This document shows positions 1 through 14,200 of a stretch of 64,000 bases of DNA, piece after piece. The position numbers and the translations under genes were made by a program. Source of the stretch: Rostratula benghalensis. Lineage: Eukaryota; Chordata; Aves; Charadriiformes; Rostratulidae. The notes below the pieces were generated by a model. That model had not been told where the DNA came from. It made no database searches and worked only from the letters and a program-made list of their open reading frames with translations. The DNA lies in assembly GCA_013399305.1 (NCBI GenBank), contig VXAI01000015.1, positions 1,967,490-2,031,489 of the forward strand, given 5' to 3'. Position 1 is the first letter of the stretch. Every line of letters begins with the position of its first letter.

Positions 1-2791
1 CGGTCTGTATGCTTTGGAAACCGGGTCTTGGGTGTGTGTTTAAGATGTTTCAATCTGACCCATGGAAGAGTGGGAGACCGGGCATCAGTGGATATGATCA
101 AGCAGAACTGATGCTTCTGACATTCTGGACACAGTGTTCATGGGAGCTGTGCACCGCAGAACCCAAATGGCAGAGTTTTTCTTTGCTTTAACCTGCCCTC
201 ATCCTGCCAGGACTCATCATCTTGTCTTAAGCAAACGAGAACTCTTAACAGCTTCATTCAAACCACTGCTCTATTTTGAACTCATGCACAGCTTTGACTA
301 ACACGTAAAATCACATTCCTCAGATAATCATATAGGTATCATACAAAATTAGAGGATACCCATCATAATGCAGAAACCATGGAAGACGACATAAAAGCCA
401 AGACAGAAATCAAGTGAAGCTTTCAGACTGAATTTTCAAAAACTACAAATTCAAATGCGAGACCACCTTACTTCTCAAGAAAAATGCAGCTGAGTAGAAC
501 TTGGTATTAAAGACCATCAAGACATGTTAAAAAAGTATAAAACACTAACTGGAGTTACAGAATCTTTACAGTACATACAGAGAAATTAATGATCCCTAGT
601 ACAGAATCAGGAGTGATGTTCTAGCTGGAGCATCGTGGTGTGAGAAAACTGCCGTGTTTGCAGGTAGCACGTTATGTACTGCTTTGAGCATCACGGGTGG
701 GCAGAGCAGAGGAAGGTTTGTTTGCTCATCCCAGTGGCAGGGAGGGGAGGAACAGAGCCTGCTCTGCCGGCAAAGGTTTCTGCAGCACTGCAGGGATTAG
801 GAGGGAGTGGGAGAGGCAGGTGGAAGCCAGCCTACACCATGAAAAATAACTGGCTCAACCCTGGGTAGAGCCGGAGCTGAAGTCTCACAGGTGAATGAAA
901 GACAGAGACTTTTCCTTGCTGCCTGGGACAACCTGTGTGGAGCCAGTGTGTCCGTACTGCAGCCAGCACTGGAACTAAGGAGTGACCCTGCACAGAGCAG
1001 AGGGAGGCTTATTCACCAGCATTTATTTTAATCTCTTTAGTTCTGAGTTTTCTCTGTTTAAAAAGTACCTCACTTTGCTTGTGGAAAGCTGGGACTCTAG
1101 CTCTTAGGGACTCCTGCCCCTGAGGGTGGACAGTGAAGGCTGGGCAGCACCTCAGTGACCCTGCAGACAAAGGCAGCAGTTGATAAGATGCTGAGAAGTG
1201 AAAAGAGCACCTGGTAAGTGGTAGGAGACTCACCCAGACAAAAGAATACCTCTTTCTATCATGATGCTTTAGGTAAGGGTGAATTCCTAAGCAAGGTCAG
1301 GCAGACATTATTTCTAGTCTTTACAACTGAGCCAAATGTTGTTGCTGCCTCTCATGTACCTGGAAAACTCCTGTAGTGAAACCTAGCTTGGATCTTACTG
1401 CAAATAGGACTCAGAAGCAAGAACTGTTGGAAAGCTACAAAAGCTGCAGTTGACTCTTTGGCCACCCTTGAGTTTTATCCCTTATGCCAGGCACACAGTG
1501 CTGCATATCATGATCTTCTGTGATTATTTAACCTGGTAAAACAATTTTCAAATACATTAACAAGAAACTTTGCAAGCCAAATGAGGGCCTGCAATTGCAG
1601 CTATTGGAGTATGCATCCTCCAAAATTCCCATCTTCTTGGTATCTTTACGGTTAATTAAATCATTCAATTTAATTAATTGAATTGCCTAACTCAATTGCC
1701 AATTCCTATCACCCGCCTACTATGTTATGTTCTATCTGATCCCCTTCCAAGGAGTTACTGCCATTGCACAGGTAGCCCTTTGGATTTATGGCTGCATTAT
1801 AATGGTGTTTCTTGATGTGGGCAGACAGGTGTAGAAGATTACAGTCTTCCTTGTTGCCTCAGATCTTACAAGTACCTTCACAAGGTCCCTGGTAAGATAA
1901 GAAAATGCTCATGGATGGGGAACTGGAGCAGGAAGCCGTTAAACAATAGAAAAAGCCGAGAGCGAGGGACATGCCGACTGCCAGCGACAGAACTGGTATT
2001 ATCCTGTCTTGCCCAGAGCTCTCCATAAGATCTCTTCAGTCCTTTTATGAGAGTTAATGATGGATTTTTGTCAGAAAACTAGAAGGCTCTTCTCATTGTT
2101 TGCACTCTTTTTTTTTCTCTATGTTTTCAAGAATGAACATGGACACCACAGACTGTTATGACTCAGCTTGTTGTATACAGACTAATGTACTTAAAATTTG
2201 ATTTTTTTGTCTTTGGAAAAGAAAACCACAAAATCTCAATAGGAAAAGAGAACATTGGTAATGAAACTTTGAATCTGTTTAATTTATTCAGTTGCATTCT
2301 TGCTTTACTTAAATACAAAGGTCAAGAAGGACCATTATTACCAACACGTTTTACTGGAGTTGCAAATCCTCTTGTTGGGAAGGACAACCTGTGGGGCTCC
2401 GTCCCTCTGGAAGGGCTTGCAGGGTGTAACTCAATCACCCTGAGTCCCAGTGGGAACCTTTGTGTCTGGTCCGTGCACATGGTGGGTGGAACGACAGTAG
2501 CCGAGGGCATGGCAAGGCTCTACCCCATCTGGCATTTCCCACAGAGCAGCTGAGTGAAGCGAGTGCTGCAGCGGGCTTGCATGATGCTATTCTGCTGGTT
2601 AATCTGTTCGTGGAGAACTATTAAATAAAGTAAATTCACCGAGTGGTGAATTTTTGTCTTTCTGTACTGGCAACAACAACCTCACGTTTGCCTGTTCATA
2701 GCATCCAAATCTTGCAGGGACTACAACATTATTTTAAATTCAGTATTTTGATATTGTTTGAAAAGCAGATCTGTTTTTAATAACAACATGC

Positions 2792-2816
2792 AGCTTGTCT
2801 GTCAAACAGACAAGCT
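2792..2816. repeat. Perfect inverted repeat, 11-bp arms, 3-nt loop
   Basis: The arm AGCTTGTCTGT is followed by CAA and then its exact reverse complement. The stem is too short for a microRNA precursor, and no terminator role is implied in a vertebrate intron. Confidence 0.9.
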
Positions 2817-2948
2817 TTATTCCATTAAGAGAACTAACCACCTTTACCCGCTTATTATTATATGAGAGTCGGGTTTCTCACGGGTTTTCACTTTGCATCA
2901 CTGGGTTTAAAGTCTGTAAGAATCAAACCTGAAACCAAACACCCATTC

Positions 2949-2981
2949 TGTGCACATATGTGCATGCACATGTGTGTGTGC
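2949..2981. repeat. 33-nt alternating purine-pyrimidine tract
   Basis: Strict pyrimidine-purine alternation (TG/CA/TA steps) over 33 nt. It includes the palindrome TGCACATATGTGCA and a TG run. Such sequences are prone to Z-DNA. Confidence 0.85.
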
Positions 2982-5900
2982 TACACTACTACATGCTGCC
3001 CAGGCACAGGCTTCGGCAACTGCATTCAGCGCTGCTGTCCGCAGGCAAGAGCACAGTCTGGTAAAAGGAGCAGATACACACTGTCTGAAAACCCAGCTGG
3101 GAAGTAACTGGCAAAGAGAGACCTCTCGTTATTAGTCACAGCTGAAAACTATCACAGATTGAAGTGCAACGCTAACAGAAGTGGAAATGTTGCCCTGCGA
3201 AAGCCCTCGGTTAATTCCACGTTTGATCTCTCCCTTCTGCTGCAACCAGTAAGAACTGGGATCACTGGAAAAGTACCAAGTTTCATTTCTCATCTAATGA
3301 TGGACAAAACCAATCTGGGGACCTTGGCCTGCGTAGGTTTCACAAACAGCAAATAACTGATTACCCAAACTGGGAACTAAACTTTGAGCCTCATGGAACC
3401 AACAGATGTCCCAGGTAGAATCCACCTTTTCTCTTGCTAGATAAAATGTGAAGAGCAGAGGGAAAGTAGCCTCCAGCAATGGTGGTATCAACAATAGCTC
3501 TTGTGGACTTCAAATGCATAGCACTGATGGGTCCAGGGACTGAGGCTGATTACAGCCCCATGAGACAACCCACTGCTGTTGCACTGGAGCACTGACAGAG
3601 GAGGCCATGAGAGCAGGAGTGTAAAGATGACACAAAACACACAGAAATGTGGATCAATGTAGGGTCTTTGGGAACAAACACTGCTCAGCGTGGCTTCCTC
3701 TCTCCAACTGAGCTGCACCTCAACTTCCGAAGTCTTTTACAATCCCCTTCCCTAGAGCTCACCCTCCTTGACCACCAGCTCCCTGACACAGCACTTCCCT
3801 CCCTGGGCTTTAGCACGAACAAAGCCAAAGCTGGCCAGCAACGAAGCTGCTGACATACTGAAACAGTGTCGCTGCTAACGCTGTGGCCCACTGATCTCAG
3901 TCCCTTCAGTGGCTCCAGTCTCGTCCTTCAGCCACGAGCTGTTCTGCATCTCCATGGTGTGTAGCAAGGTGGGAACCCAGCTCGTGGTGGAGCGATCACA
4001 GCACCACTGCGTTGCCTTCTCCCATGCATCAAGTGCTAAATCACACCCGCTCGTGCGCTGCTGCACGCTCCCAGGCACCTCCTGAGACTCAGAAATTAGC
4101 ACAGCAGACAACAGCACGGCAAGGCTGAAATCACATCGCCGCAAGCAGGGCCTAATAAACTCACTGTGCTGTTGCAGAAAGTGGTGTGAAATCACTGGTT
4201 TAGAAACCTGACTTCAAAACTTTTTGCTTCCACCTTGGGATACAGTTTTACCAGTCTCAAAGGCTGATTGCTACAGCTGAAACACAAACTCCAAATATAT
4301 GGTAAATACTGGTTCAACTCAGAAATACGGTATCATTTTTTATACCTCTTATGTAGCAGCACATTAAATGAAGGGATGCCTGATATGTAACCCCTGATTT
4401 GGAGAGCTCACTTACACTGTGGGGCCATGTAATTAAGCTGACAACCCACAATTTTGCACGCAGCAGACAGAAATCCAAGACTGAAAGAACATGAACACTG
4501 AACTACTTTGAAAGAAAGAAACAGGCCTGTTTTTAAAAAAATGCAACCTTGTACACTGTTATTAAAAAAATGAGAACAACATTTTGGAGTAACGAGCAGA
4601 GATTACTCATTCCCTTGTTTTACAGAAGTTGACTTTTGGCTTTCTGCAGAACACCATTTAACAGAGCACATTACCAAGCTGCTAGCCACTTTTCACAGTG
4701 ATGCTAAAGCAGGTAAGAGACAATAAGTGGAACTGTTGATGGTTTATATTACTCTATTATGTTAATGTTCACTAAAGTATGCCATAAGCTCTCTCATTAC
4801 ATGTGTATAAACCAATTCTCTCTGGTGTTATTCCTGTGCTAAATGCTATAACTACATAAATCTTGAATTAATGGAGACTTTATAGTTCCTGAAAATGAAG
4901 GGTAATTGCTATCTGTTAATGCTGTTGTTGCTATTAAAGGAAGTATATATTTTCAGTAACAATGTTTATGGACCGTGAGCCTCACATGGCAGCTATGGCA
5001 CAGTGCAGAGACAGTGTAACACGATTATCAGACCAACTCCCTTTCTCTCCCACCTCCCTCACAAAAGCAGAGGATCATTTCCTCAGCGTCAACCACCTAC
5101 CCTGCAACTCTCCTAACAGTCACCGGGTCCAAACCGATGTCCTTCAATGAGCACACAGTAACAGAAATAGGATTTGCATTTCCATCTCTGGCAATGCGTG
5201 ACTTGCTAAGTTTCTCACTTGGTTAAATGGCTGGACAGCTCACTTTATTAGTTTGGGTATTTCAAACAGTTCTTCGAGAAAGAGTGTGGTGACAGAATGA
5301 TAGGTGTGAGAAAGTATCATCCCACTGCCTTCCTTTGAGATTTCAGCAGTGATGCAGAAGTGAAAGGCTATACTTGGCCAGAGACAGTTCTCAGAAAGTA
5401 GATGGGATAGACAAGTCCCCAGCCTTGAGCTCCTCTTCTCGGATTATTAAAACAGCAGCGCGCTGTTTGGAAACACCCTCGCAATCTGCTGTTAAACTGT
5501 ACCTTGCTCTAAAGTAATGGCTCCTCAATTCTGATACACTGTACGTATGACTGACTATGCTCAATTACTCTTCTCCCCTGGAGTCCTGCACAACACTATA
5601 CAAGGAAAAATCCCAAACCATCGAGAGTCTGTTTATATTTTTCAATGCAGTGAGGGTAAAGCCTTAATTTCACTCTAATGTCTATGTTTTAAAACATTAA
5701 GAGCTCAATAGCCCATATACCTATAAACTAAATATATAGTGGATAATTACTAGTGTGGTACAGAGAGAGAAGTAGGAGGTGGAAAATTTCAGTTTTGCTT
5801 CTAGCTCTATCACTGACTCAGTTTGTACTTTTACATGAACTTCTTTTTTTGTCTGCGTCCCTCGTGAGTTATGTACCGACGACAGTGACCCGCTGTTTAT

Positions 5901-8194
5901 GACTAACAAGAAGTGTTATGCAAATCAAAAGTACATTAGTAATTCCTGCCCTGCCCTTCATTAGCGCCAGCGTGCGTAGGTGTACCTGAGAAAGCTGCTT
6001 CTTGCTGACCAAGCAGGAAAGCAGGATTGTTCTGCAGTGCTGTGAAATGAAGCCATCCCATCATGGAACTTGGGAAGCCTGATCCCGGTCTAGACGCTCT
6101 GTCAAATGCTCCATCTGGATGCAATAGTCAGAGAGCGTTCTATTTTGTGCCAGTATTTTTATAGTTCCTTGTTGCATCAGCCAGGTCCCTTTTAGAGAAA
6201 TACTGACCATGTTTTCCGGGGAGTATATCAGGTATCAACAGAGAGAGCCAGGCTCCCCTCGTGTTCCCCATCTGGAAGGCAATGCTGCATTCACATTATC
6301 CCCATGAAAGGTTTGAAGCCTCTTCACTTCACCCTTGGTGAGTCTACATGCATGTGCACACGCCTTTGCTGACAAGGAAAGCAACCCTACTTAATTCCAG
6401 AGACCTATTTAATAGAACTGATGTCATGTCTCACGTCTCTATGGATCAGGCAAGAGATACGAAGATGATGATCTTGTGCTGCTCTCCTCATGAAGAAAAC
6501 AACTGCTATTATTAAGGTGGAGTCCCCTTAAGGAGAGGGTAGCTGGGAAATATGTGAGCCTAGAGGGTCAAATTACAGATATAGATATGTAAAGAAATGC
6601 CATATTAATGGTAAGGAACATTATGATAGCCTTTCATTTGCTGTAAAGGACAGTAAGTTACCAGTCAAACACATTGCAGCTTCCTCTGAAGGTAACCTCA
6701 GATCCCACATTCTGAAAGCTAATCAATGTTGTTCAGATTTCAATTTCTTCTCTACAAGGTGAAGTCAAACCTAATCTAACAAACGTCAGTCTCAGATGTA
6801 ATGCCGCTAGCTGGGTCTACCAGTGTAATTTAGATAATCATTAATAGCATAGCTGTATAATAAAACTACATGTCACTTACAACTTCATCTGAGGTTTGAC
6901 TGGCAGATCTTTAAACAGTTTTCTAAGTGATTGCTTTTAGTTTCTTTGATTGGGCAGTCTAAGAAATGTTTTAACCCCGTGGTATCTAAGCTTTTAGGGA
7001 ATAATTTTTCACCCTCACCACCCCTGCCATCAGCTCTGCTGCTGTGTAACCTTGTAGGAAAGCAACCGTTGTTGTGGTTTCAGAGAGTGACTTTATACAA
7101 TAATCTACACATACAGAAAACAAAATACCTGCAGTATCTTTCATTCAACATGGATAATTCAAATGTTTTTATTCAATCAAGCCTTCATCTCAAAACACAG
7201 CTTTTGCCAAACTCTGGGAATATTTGGTATCTAATAGGATTTTTAAAAGAAGATGATGAAGAAACCTTAATGCTTCCCAAGCCCTAGCAATATTTAAAAA
7301 AAAAAATTAAAAAGACTTAACCGGAAGAAGGTTATAGTGTAGTCTCTTGACCTCATGGTAACCTCAGATGTATGCCTGCAGCCAAGTGTGCTGCCAAGGA
7401 GACAGGGCTGTCTGAAGTCAGCCTTGACTTTTGTAACGCTGATCCAGTAGAAACCCGTGTGCCACAGCTTCTCATGAATGAATGCAAGAGACCGGACAGC
7501 CAAAATATAATTAAAGTTTGATGAAGATCTAACCTGAGACTGCCAAGTTTGATCTGCCAGAAGAGAAGTCAGAAAGGGATACTCAAGTCTTTTATACACT
7601 TGATGCTTAAAAGCACGGTGCAACTGTTGCTCTGTAATGTGCCTTCTCTGGTTTCCTTGCAAAGGCGAAACAAGAAATCCCTACCCAAACCAACACAACT
7701 ACAACCTTTCAACAACCAACCTCTGTATCCAAAAGAAGGCCAGAAAAATAATTTATCTGTGATAAATACAGATGCAACACAAAAAACCCTCCTTGACAGT
7801 TATCACGCTGCCTTTGAGGGTAGGTATCAGTTGTCCAATCTCCTAAACTGATTACAAAATTGACATCTCCACAGGTTACTATAAATAAAATACGGGCTCC
7901 TGACATGTTATTGGAGGTGACTTCCTCCAAAACAGCACTAATGCTGTGACTCAGGTCTCACCAAATGCTCACATAATCACGGCAGACTATTATGTTAATG
8001 GGAGTTTCTTTTCTGTAAACAAATACTGAAGATCACAGAGTACCTGAACCAATGCTTTTTCATTCCATTATAGATATTTTTAAATTTGACATGAAGACTG
8101 AAGGAAAAATACTATTTTCAAATTCATTCTTATTTTGTCTGTGAGGGAATTTCCAAGCTAGTGAAGCACATGAAAGAAGAAAATTCAGTCTTAC

Positions 8195-8224
8195 CTTATC
8201 GTCAATATCACTCTCGCTGTCACA
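8195..8224 (-). CDS. FBRSL1: 30-nt microexon of an AUTS2/FBRSL1-family gene, probably FBRSL1
   Basis: Seen: read on the minus strand, the exon is ten whole codons (CDSESDIDDK), phase 0 at both ends. Upstream is a long pyrimidine tract ending CTAATCCACAG, with a branch-like CTAAT; downstream is AAG|GTAAGA. Both sites are near consensus. Known family: AUTS2 and its paralogues carry a short acidic segment of this form. As I recall it, AUTS2 reads CDSDSDQEEK and human FBRSL1 reads CDSESD-x-DDK, so FBRSL1 fits better. AUTS2 is a nuclear protein linked to a variant Polycomb PRC1 complex and transcriptional control in neurons; FBRSL1 is its less studied paralogue. Inference: the Ser/Asp/Glu run could be a casein kinase 2 target. 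A symmetrical 30-nt exon can be skipped or included without a frameshift, so alternative splicing is possible. The partner exons (before it, ending in Gly-Tyr-like residues in the family; after it, with an S-E-K-L-F-like motif) were not found in the window. Exon confidence is high, family good, exact paralogue moderate. Confidence 0.72.
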
Positions 8225-11200
8225 CTGTGGATTAGAGAGAGAAAAAAAGATTTTGAGAAACACCTTTATGTATAGGGATCTTTTGCATCATCCTCTTAAA
8301 TCTTTAGGATAGCTGTTTATGATGTTCTCAGTTCAATGAAACACACTTTTGATGTTTGCAGTAATGCCTTTTAGATTGCTAGTGTAAACCAGACAAAGCC
8401 AGTTTCTCTCTTCTTATACAAAAATATGGTATACTCTGACTCGGATGGGGGAAAGTGAACTTTAAACAAAAAAGACAATCAGTCATGCATTATAATAACA
8501 ACTGTAAGATGAATGCCACAACAAAAAGCATGTCTTTTTATCATCCCAAATCGTGGAATATATAGTAACACGGTTTTGCATTGCTTCACCTTGATAAGCA
8601 CTTTGTCATCTAACAAGGAAACTGTGAAACTGGCAATCAATTTCTAATTTAATGAGTGGTACCAAGAATAGTAATTAAAATACATCATAAATTCTGGTAC
8701 ATTTTTTAGTTTGAATGAGATCATGATCCCAGGAGGAAGTGTTTACTTAAAGAGTTTCAGAGTGCAATCTCTTACAGCCTCTGAAAATGAAATGCTGTAT
8801 TTTCACAGCACAAATGATGGAGAGATAACTTGAGCACTGAACATTTCAGGACACGCATGTCTTGTTGGCTTGTGCTGAGAAAGATTTACAGTTGGGAACA
8901 AAAATAAATCTCTTGGTGTCTGTTACACTGACAGAAAGTGGACACTGTGTTTTGTAGCTTTTATGCCCAATGGGAATTTTCTCCTTCAGCCAGCGGCTGA
9001 GGGGGATTGTCCGGGTGGGATTCCCTGACTGGCGGCACCCTCTTGAGTTCACTGCTTCAGCAAGAGGGGACTCTGCAAGCCAGCAGTGACAAGCTACAAT
9101 TGTGGAAATCCATGAGAACGCACATGCCTCAGTATCACAAATGTAGAGGAAGGAATAGAACCAATGATCTTTGGTCATTTTGTCCAGCTCCTGCTCCCCA
9201 CGGAGCGGGGAGGGGGAAATCTTTCCTCTCACTTCCTCTTATCCTAAAGTTACACAGCAGAAATTTCAGCTGTGACATCCTTAGTTTTCTGCAGATTTCT
9301 GAGAGACTATTTAATCTCTTCTTCTTCTATTTGGCACATGAAACGATTGACCTCAAACACTTGAGGAACCTTTTACTCTTAAATTCTCTGAAACACATTG
9401 AGGACACAAAGAGCCATGATATAGCAGAGGGGTTCCCCATGGTGATTCTGCAGTGAAGACTTATTTCCATTGAAATGCACTGGAAATGCTTGCTTTAAGG
9501 CACCTGTTTTTCTACAATCCTGGCTAAGAAGAACTCTTTTGCTTTCAAAATGAAACCCTGTTATGTTGCCCCACCTGACACACAGCACTGTTTAGAAGGA
9601 TACACACAGATCTAATGGTAGCTGTAACCATTCTGGGGAAAAAAAGAACCTGAAGTGAAAATTGAAAAAACTACAGGAAGGCAGGACAATGCTCTGGAGG
9701 AGCAGGGGAGTGGTGGTTGGGCAAATCCTTTGGGACTAACCAGTGTTAAAGCCAGCAGACTGCACCCAGCCCTAGCCAAATACTTTGTGCGTGGAAGGCA
9801 GGAACGTCAGATAGCCACGTCTTTAGCAAACGCCCTGCCCTAAGCCATTTGTGCCTTTTTGGGTGACTTTTATTCCATTGTTAAGTATTATGAAAATTAT
9901 TATAGGAAATTATTATAGGAAACACAGTTGCTGTTTTTTCAGTTCTGATAAATCACCAGCAGCAGCCGTTTGCTGGCTCTCCCAAACCCGTGCCACGTAA
10001 CCACAAAGTGTTAGAAGTCTCTGCTCTGGGCATGGAAGGGGACAAATTGTCCATCGCCACCAAGACACGCTGAAAGAGGTTTGCTGGGCAAAGGCTGCCC
10101 TTGGTACCTGCTGCATTTGTGCTTGCTCAAGACAGTGCTAATTCACGCTGACAAAGCAACACATTCATCAAAACCAAGTTGGGGGATGGGGGAAGATGCA
10201 GTCACAGAACAAGGCTTGTTATTTTTTACATATTCTTGAAAAACACCGCTGACTCAAGGGAAGCCTTTCACCTCCACCTGGGGGACTGAAATCAACTCAG
10301 AATGCTGCAGGGAGCATGCATTTCCCCAAATTACCTGCCTAATTGAGTGGGTCAAGAAGACCGAGTTATTTTTACCCTTTTAACCGGGTCTACACTAAAG
10401 TATCCTAAGGTACCATCTTAATCATTGGCCTTATTCAGCCATGTGCACTCCTAGTTTAGAGGCAGAATATTTTGATAATGTGATTCAACCTGCACAGCTC
10501 AGAATAAAGTGTCTTAGAATGGAATTGCACCTACCACAAAAATGGCATAAAAATTAGTTAGTATGCTCAGTGCCGTGTTGCTTAAAATTGGATGCTTAGG
10601 CAACAGCAATACAAACTTTAATTCTCACAAGGACTTAAGGAATGACACACTGAAGTAATAAAAAAAAAAATCACATAAATTAAACTCAGAAATATATTGA
10701 GTAGAAAACATTCAAAATCATCATTAAAACTCAAATGCTTTTGCCTATGAGCCCTAGTTTAATAAAACCACAGTACTGTAAACCTTAATAAATTTAGTTT
10801 AAAAGTATTTGAGAGCGGATGTAAACAATTTTGGGGAACTTCAGTAACCATTATTATTCAAATACTATGTCATATTTTAGTCTTGCTCTGCTGTTGTAAC
10901 AGAACTTGTCTTCCTATTTTTTTTACTGCATTATGATATTTTTAAAAAAGAGGGCATGCTTTTTCTTGTTGAAAAGAGATATTACCTCAAAAATTTGTAC
11001 ACATACAACGAGTACAAAACCCTATTACAGCTGGCTTGCATTACTAAAAGGTGCAGAGTTGCTTTATTTAGAAGCGTAATTTTGCTTTGTACCAATACGT
11101 AACTTTTTCTCATGAAGATAAGTGAAAGTTGCAAAAAGCCAGTGAACCATCAAACCCACATGCTCAATTTTATAAACAGACATAAGAATGAAGCAAACAT

Positions 11201-14200
11201 CTGCTCTCTGAGGATGCATTCTTCTCCATTCAGGATCTGTAAATACTCCATAATGAATTGTTTTTAAAATGGAAAGGACAGCAAAGAGTTTTGTTTAATT
11301 TTAGCTTACATCTTCCTTACTTTAATCATGACCACACCAGACTTGCAGCTGAAGAAGCCAGAGGGGCTGTGGATGCAGACCCAGAGGTGAAGGTGGTTCT
11401 GTGCACACACGGAGCCCACTGTGCGACTGCAAGACGAGTGCTTTAAAACCTGCATTTCTGACAGGGAGTTGCATCATTTCTTGTTTCCCTTATGAAATGG
11501 CTGTTCTTTCCCACCACAACCAGCCACGTACGACTCGCTCATGAACACAAACTATCCCTGTACCGATTCCTACTGTATGGCTTTTAAACCACCAGAATAC
11601 CACACATTAATCCACGTAAGAATGAAGTCACAAACCAACTCAAAGCTACTAAGCAGTCTTGATGACAAGAGATTGTGCAGGAAGAATTAGCGCACCATCA
11701 GTTATAAAATTTGTACTTCTGCTCAACATACAGCATCCTGCAAAATTGAGAGCTTGAGACTCATGGCTACCAACCCATGTTCATCTCCCACTGACTACTG
11801 AAGAAAATACAGCCAGCTTTAGTGAAAAAAAACCCCCAAGCTTCAGAATTCGCTTAGGTTTTCTTCTTCTTTTTGTTTTTTTGAAGAGGCTCCCACATTC
11901 ACATCGAGAAACAGGAACCCACAAGCTGCTGAACACGCAATGGCACTGAAAAAAATGACGACAGCAAAACCCAACTCGCCCAGACAGATCTGCAAAAAAC
12001 CAGAACCACTGTCGACCCCTTCCCTTTGGGTGTGTGTGTTAAAAAACCCCACAATTTCAATGGGCTCGTTCAGTTTCTGTGGTAACAGCCTCCAGCCTCC
12101 GCACACCCGCTCTTCTCTGGCCTCTTGCCTCTGGCCGTGCAGAGCCATGGGTCGACAAAGAGAGGCTGAGGCTGGTGCATTTTGTTGCCAGGACGGTTAA
12201 ATGAATAATAAAGTCACAGGAGAAACTTTGGTTTGACCCAGAGGATTTTCTGTGTCTTAAAAGACAACTTATTCTGGCCTGGTGAGGAGGAGGCCAGTGG
12301 CGGGCCCTACGAATGCCGCCCAGGCCAAGGCCGCCCAGCTCCTCCTCTCACCTCCCACGCAGCTGTTGTGGAGGGACAAAAGCCCTTGTCAAAACAAAAA
12401 AGTTAAAGAAAATGTGGAGAATAGCAACTGTTGACAGCTACGGGGGCTCATTGAAAGACAAAAGCTTCAATTACCTGGATTTTTCTAAAGGCCTGTTAAC
12501 ACTCCTGGTCTATAAGCGAAACTGTAAACAGCCATTGTGCTGGGTTCATAAAGGCTCCTAAAAGGATTATTCACTGAGTTGTGCCAATTGCCTCTCAATT
12601 CCACTAAGAATGTTTGCAAAGCTGACCCCTAATTGTGCCGGTTTTTGGAAACAATTTCTTGCAGTGACAGATTCCACCCAGAAAAAAGCCTCCCGTGAGA
12701 TAAAGTTTGGCAGAAACACCACATAATTCAGGTAAAATGGGCTCAGTGCAGCGTAAAAGGTCCTCGACCCTCCCCTCCTCCTCCCGCTTCTGCCCCACAG
12801 AGGAGGATGCTGCGATGTCAGCAGACAGAAGGTCCAGGCTCTGGATGAAGCAGGGCGTGAAGCAGTGAGAAAAACTGGTGCTTTCCTAATCCCCACCTAA
12901 GCACCTGCAGCAGCTCCACCACCCCTCCATCCCATCTGTTCCGCTGGTGCACCTAAAAGACCCGAGGAATCCGAGACAGAGCTTCCACATGTGTAGACCA
13001 AGCCCCCGTGAATTCTTTTTCTTTTTTGACAGTTGAGGTGGAAATTCACGTTTCAAGACATCTCTCTGTCATTCCTTTCCCACCAGGCCAGGAGTCACGA
13101 TGCGTTCCAGCACTTGCTTGTACAAATCACCTCAACAGGGAAGAGAGATGGACTCATGGCTACTGTAAAACACAGGCAATGGCATATTTGGAGAAGGGAC
13201 TTATCTAACCACAGAAAGGTAGATGCCACCAGCAGCACACCTGACTGTGCTGAACTGGAAAAAAGCCTCTAATCCCTCCCTCATCCCGAACAAGCTACAG
13301 TTAAAATGGGAAACAGGAACATTACCCGCGGTGGTTCACATGATGTACAAGCATAAATCATCCCACTCCACATAACAGCAATGGATACTGCAGAGGTTTG
13401 TGTCAGATCTCCACTACACAGGTTTTCTGGTGGACTCGGAGTCAGAGGCGTTCAGTGGTGTCTCTCCTGGCTCTACCACAGCATCCAGGCAAGTAGCATG
13501 GCTGCAGAGTGTCTGACCCATGGAAGTTTAGGTTTTTGGAGTGCAGAAAGTGAGCAGGCCTGGAATGAGCTATTCAGGAATTTCTCCAAAAAAGCAGCAT
13601 CTGCAGAAGCATGTAGGCTCTGTGCTCTGGGACAGCTCCACGGGCACCAGGCTCCTTGCAAAGGCATTTAGTCCAAGGAGTGGCAGGCTCCATATTAAAA
13701 CTGTTCGTACTGTGATTCTGGATATTTTCCAGTGAATTTCAGAACCAAAAAACCATTCTTAGTTTTAACTTCCAGATCACCCAGCTTGTCTTCACATAGT
13801 GAAAGCGCTACATTGATTAACATGAAATCAGATTCTCACATAAACCGCCTCATGCCAGGAAGGAGAGCTCCAAGAAATGAAAACAAACCCAGCCCAAATC
13901 TCACAAGATTGCAATAAGGTTGGCAACCCTTGGGTGTTACATCACCAGCTAGGTGCAGAGAAACACTGTTATCTGACTCAGGGCCACATCCTCCAAGCTT
14001 TTCAGAATTGCAGGGAAGTTGCCTGAGCTTGTTCACATAAACACAGCATCCCCCATTCTATCCAAACCCCAAGGTTTATGACTCAGGTTGTGCCTACACA
14101 GCCTCAAGGCCTTGTCGCGCCAGCTCCACACAGCACAGAAGTTGCAGGTTCCTGCACAAACAGCTGACAGAAAGGCTTGTTTTCCTTTGCACATGAGCAC

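Larger units (their letters stand above)
1..8194 (-). other. Intron downstream of the microexon (partial)
   Basis: This is the transcribed, spliced-out region that follows the microexon on the minus strand; its 3' end lies outside the window. The donor GTAAG starts at 8194. It is mostly AT-rich unique sequence. Around 3000-4150 it is somewhat richer in GC and shows several overlapping short open frames with no recognisable protein. It holds a perfect hairpin (2792-2816), an alternating purine-pyrimidine run (2949-2981) and an A-rich run near 7291-7312. I searched it for the next family exon (S-E-K-L-F-like) and found none with splice signals. Several TAAT/ATTA-rich stretches occur, for example 1640-1700. 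Confidence 0.6.

Noticed and set aside
2158..2553. 131-codon plus-strand open frame
   Set aside because: No recognisable motif, and part of it overlaps a minus-strand frame. Frames of this length are expected by chance in 64 kb.
3010..3050. Minus-strand DSSA string resembling the family's L-S-D-S-S-A segment
   Set aside because: The residues on both sides do not match. It also lies on the wrong side of the microexon for that exon.
5150..5225. Minus-strand PSEKLS string resembling the S-E-K-L-F motif that follows the microexon in the family
   Set aside because: It is preceded in frame by a TAA with no acceptor between them, and the following residues do not match the family.
9007..9456. 149-codon plus-strand open frame
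   Set aside because: It overlaps a 128-codon minus-strand frame and has no family resemblance.
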